From Rubripirellula lacrimiformis (GTDB taxonomy: Bacteria > Planctomycetota > Planctomycetia > Pirellulales > Pirellulaceae): a stretch of DNA of 64,000 bases. Below the pieces are notes generated by a model. It saw only the letters and a program-made list of their open reading frames with translations. It was not told the origin of the DNA and did no database searches. Location: the NCBI RefSeq assembly GCF_007741535.1, contig NZ_CP036525.1, forward strand, positions 5,766,001-5,830,000, in the 5' to 3' direction. Position numbers and translations under genes: made by a program. Below, in pieces: positions 19,603 to 28,392 of the stretch; the stretch's first letter is position 1; each line of letters starts with the position of its first letter.

Positions 19603-20832
19603 ATGTTGCGATCCTTCTGTGTGTTTCTTGGGTTGATGACCGGGTCTGCGGCGTTGGCTGCCGAGCCCGCGGACACCAATTACGACGAGAGCAAGGTCCC
19701 GCAATTCACGTTGCCGGATCCATTGGTCGACAACGCCGGACAGGCGGTTGGACCAGAGGAATGGGTTGACCATCGCCGCAGCGAAGTGCTGCGAATGTTC
19801 GAAGAATCCGTGTACGGAAAGACCCCGGATCAAAAACTGGATGTCCGATATGAAATTAGCGAGTCCGATGCGGATGCACTGAACGGAAAAGCAACTCGAA
19901 CCCAGATCGCCGCGTACTTTGGAACCGATCCGTACCGCATCGATCTATTGGTCTACACGCCCAACGGTGTGGACGAGCCAGCGCCGGCGTTCGTGGGCAT
20001 CAACTTCAATGGCAACCACACCGTCCATGCGGATCCTGCGATTCTGCAGCGAGACACCGAATTCGAACGTGGGTCATCGTCGGATCGGTGGCAGTTAGAA
20101 ACGGTCATCGATCGCGGCTATGCCGTTGCAACACTGGCTCGACATCAGATCGATCCCGACCGTTACAAAGTTAATTTCAGCGACGGCGTCCATCCGCTGT
20201 TCTACTCCGATGGGCAAACGTCTCCGCGGGATGACCAATGGGGATCGATCGGAGCCTGGGCGTGGGCTCTGTCACGAACGCTGGATTACTTGGAAACGGT
20301 CCCACAGATCGATGCATCGCGAGTGGCGGTGATTGGGCATTCGCGAATGGGAAAATCCGCCTTGTGGGCCGGTGCCCGCGACCCTCGGTTCGCGATGGTC
20401 GTCAGCAATGATTCCGGTTGCGGCGGAGCGGCACTCTACCGGCGATGTTATGGCGAACGGATCCACCACATGATGAAACCGATCTCGTATTGGTTCTGCA
20501 AAAACCATCGCCAATACGAAAATCGCGAAGACGAATTGCCGGTGGACCAGCATATGTTGTTGGCTCTCATCGCGCCTCGACCGCTCTACGTCGCCAGCGC
20601 CACCAACGATCGCTGGGCCGATCCCAAAGGCGAATTCTTGGCTGCAAAGCATGCCAGCCCGGTGTACGAAATGTTCGGCAAGCCGGCCCTGTCCACGCAA
20701 TCGATGCCCAAGCCGGACCACCCCATCCACACGACGATCGGGTATCATCTGCGAACCGGCGACCACGCGATCACGGCCTACGATTGGCAGCAATACCTGG
20801 CTTTTGCCGACACTCAAATGGGAACCCAATGA
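19603..20832 (+). CDS. CE15-like glucuronoyl esterase (alpha/beta hydrolase)
   Basis: 409 residues with a signal peptide (FCVFLGLMTGSAALAAEP). The nucleophile motif GHSRMGK places catalytic Ser at 247. It corresponds to the G-x-S-R-x-G-K motif of carbohydrate esterase family 15, which cuts ester bonds between glucuronic acid in xylan and lignin alcohols. The following SNDSGCGGAAL and the N-terminal WVDHRRSEVLRMFEESVYG also fit bacterial CE15 proteins. A His-rich C-terminal part (PDHPIHTTIGYH; TGDHAIT) probably supplies the catalytic His. It lies 156 bases after the sulfatase on the same strand, which suggests a joint role in attack on uronic-acid-bearing polysaccharides. Generic acetylxylan esterase is the alternative label. 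Confidence 0.85.
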   Translation: MLRSFCVFLGLMTGSAALAAEPADTNYDESKVPQFTLPDPLVDNAGQAVGPEEWVDHRRSEVLRMFEESVYGKTPDQKLDVRYEISESDADALNGKATRTQIAAYFGTDPYRIDLLVYTPNGVDEPAPAFVGINFNGNHTVHADPAILQRDTEFERGSSSDRWQLETVIDRGYAVATLARHQIDPDRYKVNFSDGVHPLFYSDGQTSPRDDQWGSIGAWAWALSRTLDYLETVPQIDASRVAVIGHSRMGKSALWAGARDPRFAMVVSNDSGCGGAALYRRCYGERIHHMMKPISYWFCKNHRQYENREDELPVDQHMLLALIAPRPLYVASATNDRWADPKGEFLAAKHASPVYEMFGKPALSTQSMPKPDHPIHTTIGYHLRTGDHAITAYDWQQYLAFADTQMGTQ

Positions 20833-20929
20833 TGGGATCCCCTAGGCCGGGCGTGGGAGTGAGCCCTTCACAAAAAGGGGAAGGGGGCTGGATTGCGGCA
20901 GCCTATAACAGCGAATTCACGGATGAAAA

Positions 20930-22024
20930 ATGATCGAAAACACGTTCACAGCGTCCCAGCGGTCCGGGATGCCCCTGTCACACGCTGGGTGCTTTCAGCA
21001 AATCGCCAATGCCCTGAACTGCATGATCGCGTCTCGATCGGTGGGCATCTACGCCACCGGATTGATCCTGGAAAATTACGCATCGAAGGGGTTCCAGGTC
21101 AAAACGAAATCCTGCAACTGGGGACCAATGGCGGGGTTCGTGCTGAGCGATCCGAGGTTTAGCAAGAACGGCGCCAAAGCGGTTGTCTCGCAGCGCCAAT
21201 CCACTCACAAGGCCCTGTCGCACGGCGCGGGCGAGATGCCTGTCTACATCACTGACCGGCGACGACAGGAATTGGAATCCTTGGGGTGCATGAATCGCAT
21301 TGGCGGGAACATCAATGCGATGGTGTACTCGGCCCACCCGCGGGACAGCAGGAATACGATGCAGTTCGTGCTGCAACGAAAAATCAGTGGTGTGCCTGGT
21401 TCCAACGGATTGCACATGTGGGCAGTTTGCTACGACCGCAACCAAACGGCGATGCCCAGCTCACCAACGGCCCGATCCTCCGCTGGCAACGACGGTGCGT
21501 TGCTACCGGTGATGGCACTGGTCGACCCCGATTGTCCCGCCGGCGTTCGCGGAACCTACCGTTCAGCGATGACGGGCGATTATGACCTATGGGGAATCTG
21601 GCCAGCCGCTTCCGATTACAAGCCACGCGGTCTGGACCGTCGACCGGTTCCTGAATCCGAACGAAGGCCCCTTTCGTACAAAACATTCGCAAAGCACGAA
21701 GACGCCAACCTGGGAAACATCACCGGCCGCGGGATTCAGGTCAAGGATCGTCTGAACGCGGCGATTCGAGCAGCGGGATACACCGGTGGCAACATGGTTC
21801 ACCACAGCGACGAGACGGGACGCCCGCAGGTATTCGAAGTGGAGATGGAATTCATCGCTTTCATCCCAGGCCAGGACGGGCAAGCCAGATTCGTGGAAAC
21901 GATGACGGACTTTCGCGTCCTGATGAAACAGTGCGTCGCCGATTATTCCATCAGCCTAAACGGTGCATGGCAACGAGCACTCGGGTTCGGCGCCTCGGTG
22001 GGCGGCAGCTACGAATGGCCCTAG
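20930..22024 (+). CDS. Toxin-type class II nucleotidyl cyclase (ExoY / CyaA / edema-factor family)
   Basis: 364 residues, close to the length of ExoY and of the CyaA catalytic domain. It has the family's catalytic layout. Arg36 lies 17 residues before Lys53. Lys53 and Lys60 are seven apart in SKGFQVKTKSCNWGPMAGF, matching K58/K65 of CyaA and K346/K353 of edema factor. Metal-binding Asp217 and Asp219 are in MTGDYDLWGIWP (D188/D190 of CyaA). LGNIT is at 261-265, and GYTGGNMVHHSDETG holds His292 (H298 of CyaA). The Asn expected six residues after that His is Arg298 here. There is no signal peptide, no membrane segment and no toxin-translocation domain. An in-frame TGA two codons before ATG 20930 fixes the start region. 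It lies 97 bases after the CE15 gene and abuts a repeat array. Homology is read from motifs; activity and activator are unknown. Confidence 0.85.
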   Translation: MIENTFTASQRSGMPLSHAGCFQQIANALNCMIASRSVGIYATGLILENYASKGFQVKTKSCNWGPMAGFVLSDPRFSKNGAKAVVSQRQSTHKALSHGAGEMPVYITDRRRQELESLGCMNRIGGNINAMVYSAHPRDSRNTMQFVLQRKISGVPGSNGLHMWAVCYDRNQTAMPSSPTARSSAGNDGALLPVMALVDPDCPAGVRGTYRSAMTGDYDLWGIWPAASDYKPRGLDRRPVPESERRPLSYKTFAKHEDANLGNITGRGIQVKDRLNAAIRAAGYTGGNMVHHSDETGRPQVFEVEMEFIAFIPGQDGQARFVETMTDFRVLMKQCVADYSISLNGAWQRALGFGASVGGSYEWP

Positions 22025-22040
22025 CTGGAAAACGGCTTGT

Positions 22041-24060
22041 CGCTTTCATGAGCCGATAGGCGATAGCCTCGGTTTCGTCGCGCAATAACCGGGGCTATCG
22101 CCCATCGGCTCACCAACCGAAAGAACCCTGGCTAGCTTCAACCAACTTAAACTCGAACTTAAACTCGAACTCGAACTTCTTTTCCACTCCCCAAAAGACG
22201 TGGGAGCTCACCTCGATCCGCATCGGCATTCGCGATGCCAATCAAACGGTCGGGTTGCGCGCATCGACGCTGCAATAGGACGAGAGTTCGAGTTTAAGTT
22301 CGAGTTCGAGTTCGAGTTTAAGTTTTGGAACTGCTGATTCAGGTCGACCAGGAATGATGAGGGATGCCCCCATTTTGCCGTTTGCCGCTTTCATGAGCCG
22401 TTAGGCGATAGCCTCGGTTTCTTCACGCAATAACCGGGGCTATCGCCCATCGGCTCACCGACTGAAAGAACCCTGGCTAGCTTCAACCAACTTAAACTCG
22501 AACTTAAACTCGAACTCGAACTTCTTTTCCACTCCCCAAAAGACGCGGGAGCTCACCTCGATCCGCATCGGCATTCGCGATGCCAATCAAACGGTCGGGT
22601 TGCGTGCATCGACGCTGCAACAGGACGAAAGTTCGAGTTTAAGTTCGAGTTCGAGTTTAAGTTTTGGAACTGCTGATTCAGGTCGACCAGGAATGATGAG
22701 GGATGCCCCCATTTTGCCGTTTGCCGCTTTCATGAGCCGTTAGGCGATAGCCTCGGTTTCTTCACACAATAACCGGGGCTATCGCCCATCGGCTCAACAA
22801 CTGAAAGAACCCTGGCGACCTGCAACCAACTTAAACTCGAACTTAAACTCGAACTCGAACTTCTTTTCCACTCCCCAAAAGACGTGGGAGCTCACCTCGA
22901 TCCGAGTCGGCATTCGCGATGCCGATCGAACGGTCGGCTTGCGTGCATCGACGCTGCAACAGGACGAGAGTTCGAGTTTAAGTTCGAGTTCGAGTTTAAG
23001 TTTCGGAACGGCTTATTCAGGTCGACCAGGAATGATGGGGATGCCCCAATCGATGTTTGTCGCTTTCATGAGCCGTTAGGCGATAGCCTCGGTTTCTTCA
23101 CGCAATAACCGGGGCTATCGCCCATCGGCTCAACAACTGAAAGAACCCTGGCGACCTGCAACCAACTTAAACTCGAACTTAAACTCGAACTCGAACTTCT
23201 TTTCCACTCCCCAAAAGACGTGGGAGCTCACCTCGATCCGAGTCGGCATTCGCGATGCCAATCAAACGGTCGGCTTGCGCGCATCGACGCTGCAACAGGA
23301 CGAAAGTTCGAGTTTAAGTTCGAGTTCGAGTTTAAGTTTCGGAACGGCTTATTCAGGTCGACCAGGAATGATGGGGATGCCCCAATCGATGTTTGTCGCT
23401 TTCATGAGCCGTTAGGCGATAGCCTCGGTTTCTTCACGCAATAACCGGGGCTATCGCCCATCGTCTCACCAACTGAAAGGACCCTGGCGACCTGCAACAA
23501 CTTAAACTCGAACTTAAACTCGAACTCGAACTTCTTTTCCACTCCCCAAAGGACGCGGGAGCTCACCTCGATCCGCATCTGCATTCGCGATGCCAATCGA
23601 ACGGTCGGCTTGCGCGCATCGACGCTGCAATAGGACGAGAGTTCGAGTTCGAGTTTAAGTTTTGGAACTGCTGATTCAGGTCGACCAGGAATGATGAGGA
23701 TGCCCCCAATCGATGTTTGCCGCTTCAATGAGCCGATAGGCGATGGCCTCGGTTTCGTCGCGTAATAACCGGGGCTATCGCCCATCGGCTCAACAACTGA
23801 AAGAACCCTGGCGACCTGCAACAACTTAAACTCGAACTTAAACTCGAACTCGAACTTCTTTTCCACTCCCCAAAGGACGCTGGAGCTCACCTCGATCCGC
23901 ATCGGCATTCGCGATGCCGATCGAACGGTCGGCTTGCGCGCATCGACGCTGCAATAGGACGAGAGTTCGAGTTCGAGTTTAAGTTTCGGAACTGCTGATT
24001 CAGGTCGACCAGACAACTGGGGATGTCCCCAATCGCCCATCGGCTGATCCGAGCCAGCGG
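22041..24060. repeat. Six-unit ~336-bp tandem repeat array, family B
   Basis: Units begin with CGCTTTCATGAGCC (or a close variant) at about 22041, 22386, 22725, 23061, 23397 and 23721, spaced 324-345 bases. Each unit has two nested structures. The first is a palindrome with arms GAGCCGATAGGCGATAGCC...GGGGCTATCGCCCATCGGCTC. The second is a pair of hexamer tracts: AACTTA/AACTCG repeats on the left and their reverse complement CGAGTT/TAAGTT on the right, separated by about 130 bases containing CTTTTCCACTCCCCAAAAG. The array fills the gap between convergent genes. Open frames rich in Lys-Leu-Glu or Phe-Glu-Lys in this stretch come from the hexamers and are not genes. Confidence 0.95.
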
Positions 24061-24067
24061 TGCCCGG

Positions 24068-25204
24068 CTAGTGACCGTCGGAGAAGACGTAGTTGGTCCA
24101 GGATTTCATTCGCATCAACACTCGTCGCATGACTGAAAGGTGATGCATGTGTTCGCTATAGACGGCGACTTGGCCGGTCGAACCGGGCACGATGGGGAAC
24201 CCGTCCAGTTCGCCTTCGTCGAACGCGATCCCCACGTTGTAGCGTCCCTCGCCTTGGATCTGATCCGCATCGACAAGGTTCCCGGTCGGTTGCAGTTGTC
24301 CTTGGGCGACGGCGGCACTGAGTGTTTGAACGGTGCCTTTGAAAAAGCGGCCGGGCACGGCGGGCAGGATCACCTCGACCTCGGCCCCCAACTCGATCCG
24401 TTGGGCGTTGTTCTGCAGGAACGATGCGACAAAAACGTGATCCTCGTCATGGCGGAAGATCATCGCTGGCGCTAGTGGCATCGGCACGGCCATCATGCCC
24501 GGTCGCAACATCACTTGCAAAACGGTGCCATCGGTGGGTGCCCGAACAGTCGTTTCGTCGAGGTTGAACTGGGCGATCTGGAGCTGGGCTTCGGCATCAA
24601 GCACGTCGGTGTTGACACCATCGATCTTCGACAAGCTGGCGATCTCGGCACGGTCCATTTGCGCCTTCGCTTGGTTGGCGCGGGCATCGGCAGAGAAAAA
24701 GCTCTGCTTTGATTGTTCAAATTCGGATCGAGAGACGGCGCTGCTGGTGACCAGTTCCTTGTTTCGGTCGTAAGTATCTTTGGCGGCATCCCGTTCTGCT
24801 TTCGCTGCCTGATACGCCTGTTGGTAGGACACCAGATCGACATCCAGTTCGCTGGCCCGCTGCTTGGCGTTGGCGACCAACGACTGTTTCTGCTTCACCG
24901 CTGCTTGATAGGGAACCGGATCGATTTTGAACAGCACATCGCCAGCCTTCACATGCTGCGAATCCGTGACGGCGACTTCGATGACCTTGCCTTTCACCTG
25001 AGGCACGATCGGGGTGGTATGGAAATAGAACCTGCCAACTTTCGTGTAGGGATGGTTGAAATTCATTAGCAGCAACAGCGTCGCCAGAATCGCACATCCG
25101 CCTAAGGCTGCGGTGACAATCGTGTATCCGTTGACCGGGACCTTGAACACTTTAAAAATCGCAAAGACGATCGCCGCGTAGGTCAGAATGATTAACAGGT
25201 CCAT
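24068..25204 (-). CDS. yiaV: HlyD/EmrA-type membrane fusion protein (YiaV-like)
   Basis: 378 residues. Two N-terminal hydrophobic segments (about 1-20 and 28-48) anchor it in the inner membrane. The biotinyl-lipoyl-like half motif VPQVKGKVIEVAVTDSQHVKAGDVLFKIDP follows, then a long helical hairpin (about 95-200). The second half motif is near TTVRAPTDGTVLQVMLRPG, and then a beta-barrel region. This is the plan of HlyD-family adaptors. The next gene on the same strand upstream is a DUF3302 protein, the same pairing as yiaV-yiaW of E. coli, which is why that name is used. No transporter or outer membrane channel gene is nearby, so its partner is unknown. Confidence 0.85.
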   Translation of the reverse strand: MDLLIILTYAAIVFAIFKVFKVPVNGYTIVTAALGGCAILATLLLLMNFNHPYTKVGRFYFHTTPIVPQVKGKVIEVAVTDSQHVKAGDVLFKIDPVPYQAAVKQKQSLVANAKQRASELDVDLVSYQQAYQAAKAERDAAKDTYDRNKELVTSSAVSRSEFEQSKQSFFSADARANQAKAQMDRAEIASLSKIDGVNTDVLDAEAQLQIAQFNLDETTVRAPTDGTVLQVMLRPGMMAVPMPLAPAMIFRHDEDHVFVASFLQNNAQRIELGAEVEVILPAVPGRFFKGTVQTLSAAVAQGQLQPTGNLVDADQIQGEGRYNVGIAFDEGELDGFPIVPGSTGQVAVYSEHMHHLSVMRRVLMRMKSWTNYVFSDGH

Positions 25205-25364
25205 GAGACTTTGCTGAATGTTAGGGGCGCCGCCACATGGCGAATCGTCGCTGGAGTTCGATTCTAGAACGCTGCGTGGCCGGATTGGGAGGGAAGAAGT
25301 CCGTGAATCAAACGTCGGCTCTGTCGCCGTTGCGACGACCAGGAACTCAGGTGCTGGTCAGAGC

Positions 25365-25694
25365 CTATGTTTTGATCTCAGACTCCAGTTCGGCAATTCT
25401 TGCCTTCAGCCGTTTGACTTCACGCTTCTTCTCCGCAGGCGACTCTGCACGGTTGTCGCTGCCGCTGTAGCCCTGGCTGGGGTCGTACGCGGTCGCCCAG
25501 ATCCACAGCAGCGGCCAGATTGCGTGGAGCGTGAATAGGCTGACCCAACCACCGGTGTGGATCGCCTGCGCGTGCGGGTGGTTGCGGGCTTTGGCGATTT
25601 TGTACGGGATGTCGTGAATGGCGACGATGCCGTAGGTCAGAGTCAGGATCACAAAAAAGATGATCGCCAGTGCAAACCAGCTGAGACCGTCCAT
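25365..25694 (-). CDS. yiaW: DUF3302 inner membrane protein (YiaW-like)
   Basis: 109 residues. Two membrane segments (about 5-27 and 50-68) flank a conserved cytoplasmic-type loop with IHDIPYKIAKARNHPHAQAIH. The C-terminus after residue 80 is a charged coiled coil (EKKREVKRLKARIAELESEI). Length and topology match YiaW/DUF3302, which is typically found with a YiaV-type HlyD protein, as here 160 bases upstream of it on the same strand. Role not established; probably a partner of the adaptor. Confidence 0.8.
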   Translation of the reverse strand: MDGLSWFALAIIFFVILTLTYGIVAIHDIPYKIAKARNHPHAQAIHTGGWVSLFTLHAIWPLLWIWATAYDPSQGYSGSDNRAESPAEKKREVKRLKARIAELESEIKT

Positions 25695-26114
25695 CGGGAG
25701 ATCGCTTTCGTTTCAGGGGGTGGGCCAGAGCCAGGGCGGCATGCCAACATCAAAATGGTTCGCCGTTATTACCCATCTGTAGAGGGTATGCAACCTATGG
25801 AAAACCAGCCCCGTTGGATCCGCTCCGCCCCCGCAGAAACGGTCGGCAAAAGACCGCTGTTCCGCAGCGACTCTGGCCCCCTTCGCAACGCCCGGCAACC
25901 AGCAGTAACTCTCGCCCAGCCGTAACTCTCGCCCAGCAGTTTTTCTCTCACGGCGTGATTGCCGGATCGGCGTCGCTTCGCTCCTTGTTCCGGCCTACTT
26001 CGCTGTCCGCGGCGACTCTGCTGTCCGCGGCGACTGGCCGGATTCCCAAAATCAATCAGCGATTCAAACAGGCCCGGGTCGCAGACTTCATTTCGCTTGA
26101 CTAAGATCCCCAGC
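25695..26114. other. Intergenic region with REP-like palindrome and short direct repeats
   Basis: No supported gene between the divergent yiaW-like and hom genes. It contains an inverted copy of the GCCGGATC...GATCCGGC type element at about 25962-26008, in a diverged form (GCCGGATCGGCGTCGCTTCG). It also has direct repeats of GTAACTCTCGCCCAGC at about 25904-25940 and a doubled GTCCGCGGCGACT at about 26010-26035. Confidence 0.6.
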
Positions 26115-27422
26115 ATGGAAAAAACCAACATTGCTATCGTCGGAATGGGCACGGTCGGTACCGGAGTCGCCCGTTTATTGCTGGATCATGGCGACCGCAC
26201 CTCGCGGCATGCCGGTCGGACGCTGTGGCTGAAGAAGGCCGTCGTGCGAGACCTTTCGAAGCCGCGGGATATCGAACTGCCGGACGGTGTGGCGACCGAT
26301 TCGATCCAGGAAGTCATCGACGATCCAGAAATCACCGTTGTCGCCCAACTGATTGGCGGCCTGGAACCGGCACGACAGATCATGCTGGACCTGATGGAAG
26401 CCGGCAAAGACATCGTGACCGCCAACAAGGCTCTGCTGGCCCAGCACGGTCCGGAACTGTTCACGCGGGCTCGGGAACTCGGTCGCAGCATCGCGTTCGA
26501 AGCCTCCGTGGCTGGTGGCATCCCGATCATCGCCAACATCAGCCAATGCTTGTCGGCCAACCAGATCGTGTCGCTCGAAGGCATCCTGAACGGCACCAGC
26601 AATTTCATCGTCACCCAGATGGACGAACGCGGCGCATCCTACGACGACGTCGTCCGCCAAGCCCAGAAGCTGGGCTACGCCGAAGCCGACCCAGCGATGG
26701 ATGTCGACGGCACCGACGCGGCACAGAAATTGGCGATCCTGTCGCACCTGGCGTTCGGCGCTACGGTGGACTGGGCCGACATCCCTAAAGTTGGCATCGA
26801 CGGGCTAGCCGCCGACGATCTGAAATACGCCCGACAACTCGGGTACCGGATCAAACTGATCGGATCGGCCAAGCTTGCCGAAGACGGGCTGGAACTTTCG
26901 GTTGGCCCGACGTTGGTCAAAAAGGGCACGCCGCTTGCCGAGGTTCGCGATGCCTACAACGCGATCCGAGTGATCGGCGACGCGGTCGGACCGGTGTTCT
27001 ATCATGGTCTGGGTGCGGGCCAAATGCCGACGGCTTCGGCCGTGGTAGCCGACCTGATCGACACTGCCGTTGGCCGAACCCGGCTGACTTTCCAAACGCT
27101 GGAATATTTTTCGATCGACCAGCCGCCGCGAGTCAAATTGCGCGACGCGGACACGATCGAAGGACGCTACTATTTCCGGTTGCCGGTTTCGAATCATCCT
27201 GGCACGCTGGCGGCGATCGCCGCAGTCCTAGCCAAGCACGACATTTCGATCGCGTCGGTGATCCAGCACGAGAACACCGAAGATGGGCCTCAGGTCGACC
27301 CGGTCACGCTGGTCATCATGACGCACGCGGCCACCGCGGGCTCGGCACGACGAGCGACCGAAGAGATCGAATCGTTGGAATCGGTCAGCGGCAGCGTCGT
27401 CCGATTGCAGGTCAAGGACTAA
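26115..27422 (+). CDS. hom: Homoserine dehydrogenase
   Basis: 435 residues from ATG 26115; the open frame extends back to 25959 but that part is repeat-like DNA. It reduces aspartate-4-semialdehyde to homoserine in Thr/Met biosynthesis. The Rossmann motif GMGTVGTGVARLL is at the N-terminus. The NAD-binding domain continues to about 130 (VTANKALLAQHG). The catalytic domain holds SVAGGIPII and EGILNGTSNFI with the conserved YAEADPAMDVDGTDAAQKLAIL segment. A C-terminal ACT domain starts near 350 (YYFRLPVSNHPGTLAAIAAVLAKHDISI), which suggests feedback control by threonine. Length is typical of the ACT-containing single-function enzyme. Confidence 0.97.
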   Translation: MEKTNIAIVGMGTVGTGVARLLLDHGDRTSRHAGRTLWLKKAVVRDLSKPRDIELPDGVATDSIQEVIDDPEITVVAQLIGGLEPARQIMLDLMEAGKDIVTANKALLAQHGPELFTRARELGRSIAFEASVAGGIPIIANISQCLSANQIVSLEGILNGTSNFIVTQMDERGASYDDVVRQAQKLGYAEADPAMDVDGTDAAQKLAILSHLAFGATVDWADIPKVGIDGLAADDLKYARQLGYRIKLIGSAKLAEDGLELSVGPTLVKKGTPLAEVRDAYNAIRVIGDAVGPVFYHGLGAGQMPTASAVVADLIDTAVGRTRLTFQTLEYFSIDQPPRVKLRDADTIEGRYYFRLPVSNHPGTLAAIAAVLAKHDISIASVIQHENTEDGPQVDPVTLVIMTHAATAGSARRATEEIESLESVSGSVVRLQVKD

Positions 27423-27492
27423 GAACGCGCTATCCACTTCGATCGTCATGGACTCCGATGCAGGAAACCGTCCTGCAAATCCAATCGGATAT

Positions 27493-28287
27493 CTAGCGTG
27501 CGTTTTGGTTGACGTGCTTGTGGTCGCGAAGATGGTCTTGGCAATACGCGTAGTGGCCATCGCATTGGCTACAGTAGCGAAAATCAGCTTCCGGGTTCGT
27601 GTTGCTGTCGATTCCGCAGGTGTGACAGACGTGCCGCGGCGTTTTCGTCTGTGCCTTTTCCTTTTTCTTGTGGCTCATGCGGCGGCGGGCATTGGTGCCT
27701 TTGCCTAGCAATTCGCGACCAAAGAAGATCAGGTAGTTGCTGACCGATGCAACCACCATCAGTTTGCCGCCCAGCGACGCAGCCACAAAGGTCAACAGGT
27801 AGACGAAGATCTGTAGCCAAGCCAGATATTTGATTTTGACCGGCAAGACAAAGAACAACAAGAATTCGAAATTCGGGTTGTAGGTGGCGAAAGCTAAAAA
27901 GATCGTGCCATACAAAAACAATCCGGTCGCGACCTGATCATGGGCGACCGCCGCTGCAGCGATGGTTAAAAACACACCGATGTAGATGAACGAACAGTAG
28001 CGGACGATCCCCCACTGCTGTTCCAACGCCGTCCCCATCATGTACAGCAGATAGAAGTAAAAGATCGCAAAGATCGGGCTGCTAGTCGGGGCGATCAACA
28101 GGAATGTCGCCAACCGCCATACTTCGCCAGCCAGAACGGCGTCCCAAACCAATTGGCCTCTTCCAACCATCGTCGGGTCGACCAGGCTGAAAATCCAGAA
28201 CACAAACTGGCAACCCACCAATAGCGCCGTCAGATTGGGGATCGCGATCGGTCGCACGATCCGGTCGATACGGTCAAGCAAATTCAT
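27493..28287 (-). CDS. Rhomboid-like multi-pass membrane protein with C-terminal zinc ribbon
   Basis: 264 residues. About six hydrophobic segments between residues 15 and 195 with a rhomboid-like opening (GEVWRLATFLL, then YLLYMMGTALEQQWG). The G-x-S-G nucleophile motif of rhomboid proteases is not present (the equivalent stretch reads GLFLYGTIF), so it is probably a non-proteolytic relative. After a very basic linker (ARRRMSHKKKEKAQ) comes a Cys/His-rich tail with C-x2-C, C-x2-C and HxxxH-type spacing (CHTCG, CSQCDGHYAYC, HLRDHKH), likely a zinc-binding domain facing the cytoplasm. No function is known. Confidence 0.7.
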   Translation of the reverse strand: MNLLDRIDRIVRPIAIPNLTALLVGCQFVFWIFSLVDPTMVGRGQLVWDAVLAGEVWRLATFLLIAPTSSPIFAIFYFYLLYMMGTALEQQWGIVRYCSFIYIGVFLTIAAAAVAHDQVATGLFLYGTIFLAFATYNPNFEFLLFFVLPVKIKYLAWLQIFVYLLTFVAASLGGKLMVVASVSNYLIFFGRELLGKGTNARRRMSHKKKEKAQTKTPRHVCHTCGIDSNTNPEADFRYCSQCDGHYAYCQDHLRDHKHVNQNAR

Positions 28288-28392
28288 AAAACGGAAAAAC
28301 AGCGTTGGCGGTCATAGGGTTGAAGTTGGCACGCGTGTTTTAGCACAGCCAACGGGATCGGCGGGATTCGCGGACCAAAATCCCCTGCATGT

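Noticed and set aside
20833-20929. Terminator or extra gene between the CE15 and cyclase genes
   Set aside because: The AGCCCTTC / GAAGGGGGCT-like stretch is imperfect and lacks a T run, and no start with a ribosome binding site is seen.
22884-24040. Small open frames rich in Phe-Glu-Lys or Lys-Leu-Glu
   Set aside because: They are translations of the hexamer tracts in the 336-bp repeats, duplicated with the DNA unit.
27493-28287. Active rhomboid protease
   Set aside because: No G-x-S-G nucleophile motif is found, so the protease label was dropped in favour of rhomboid-like.
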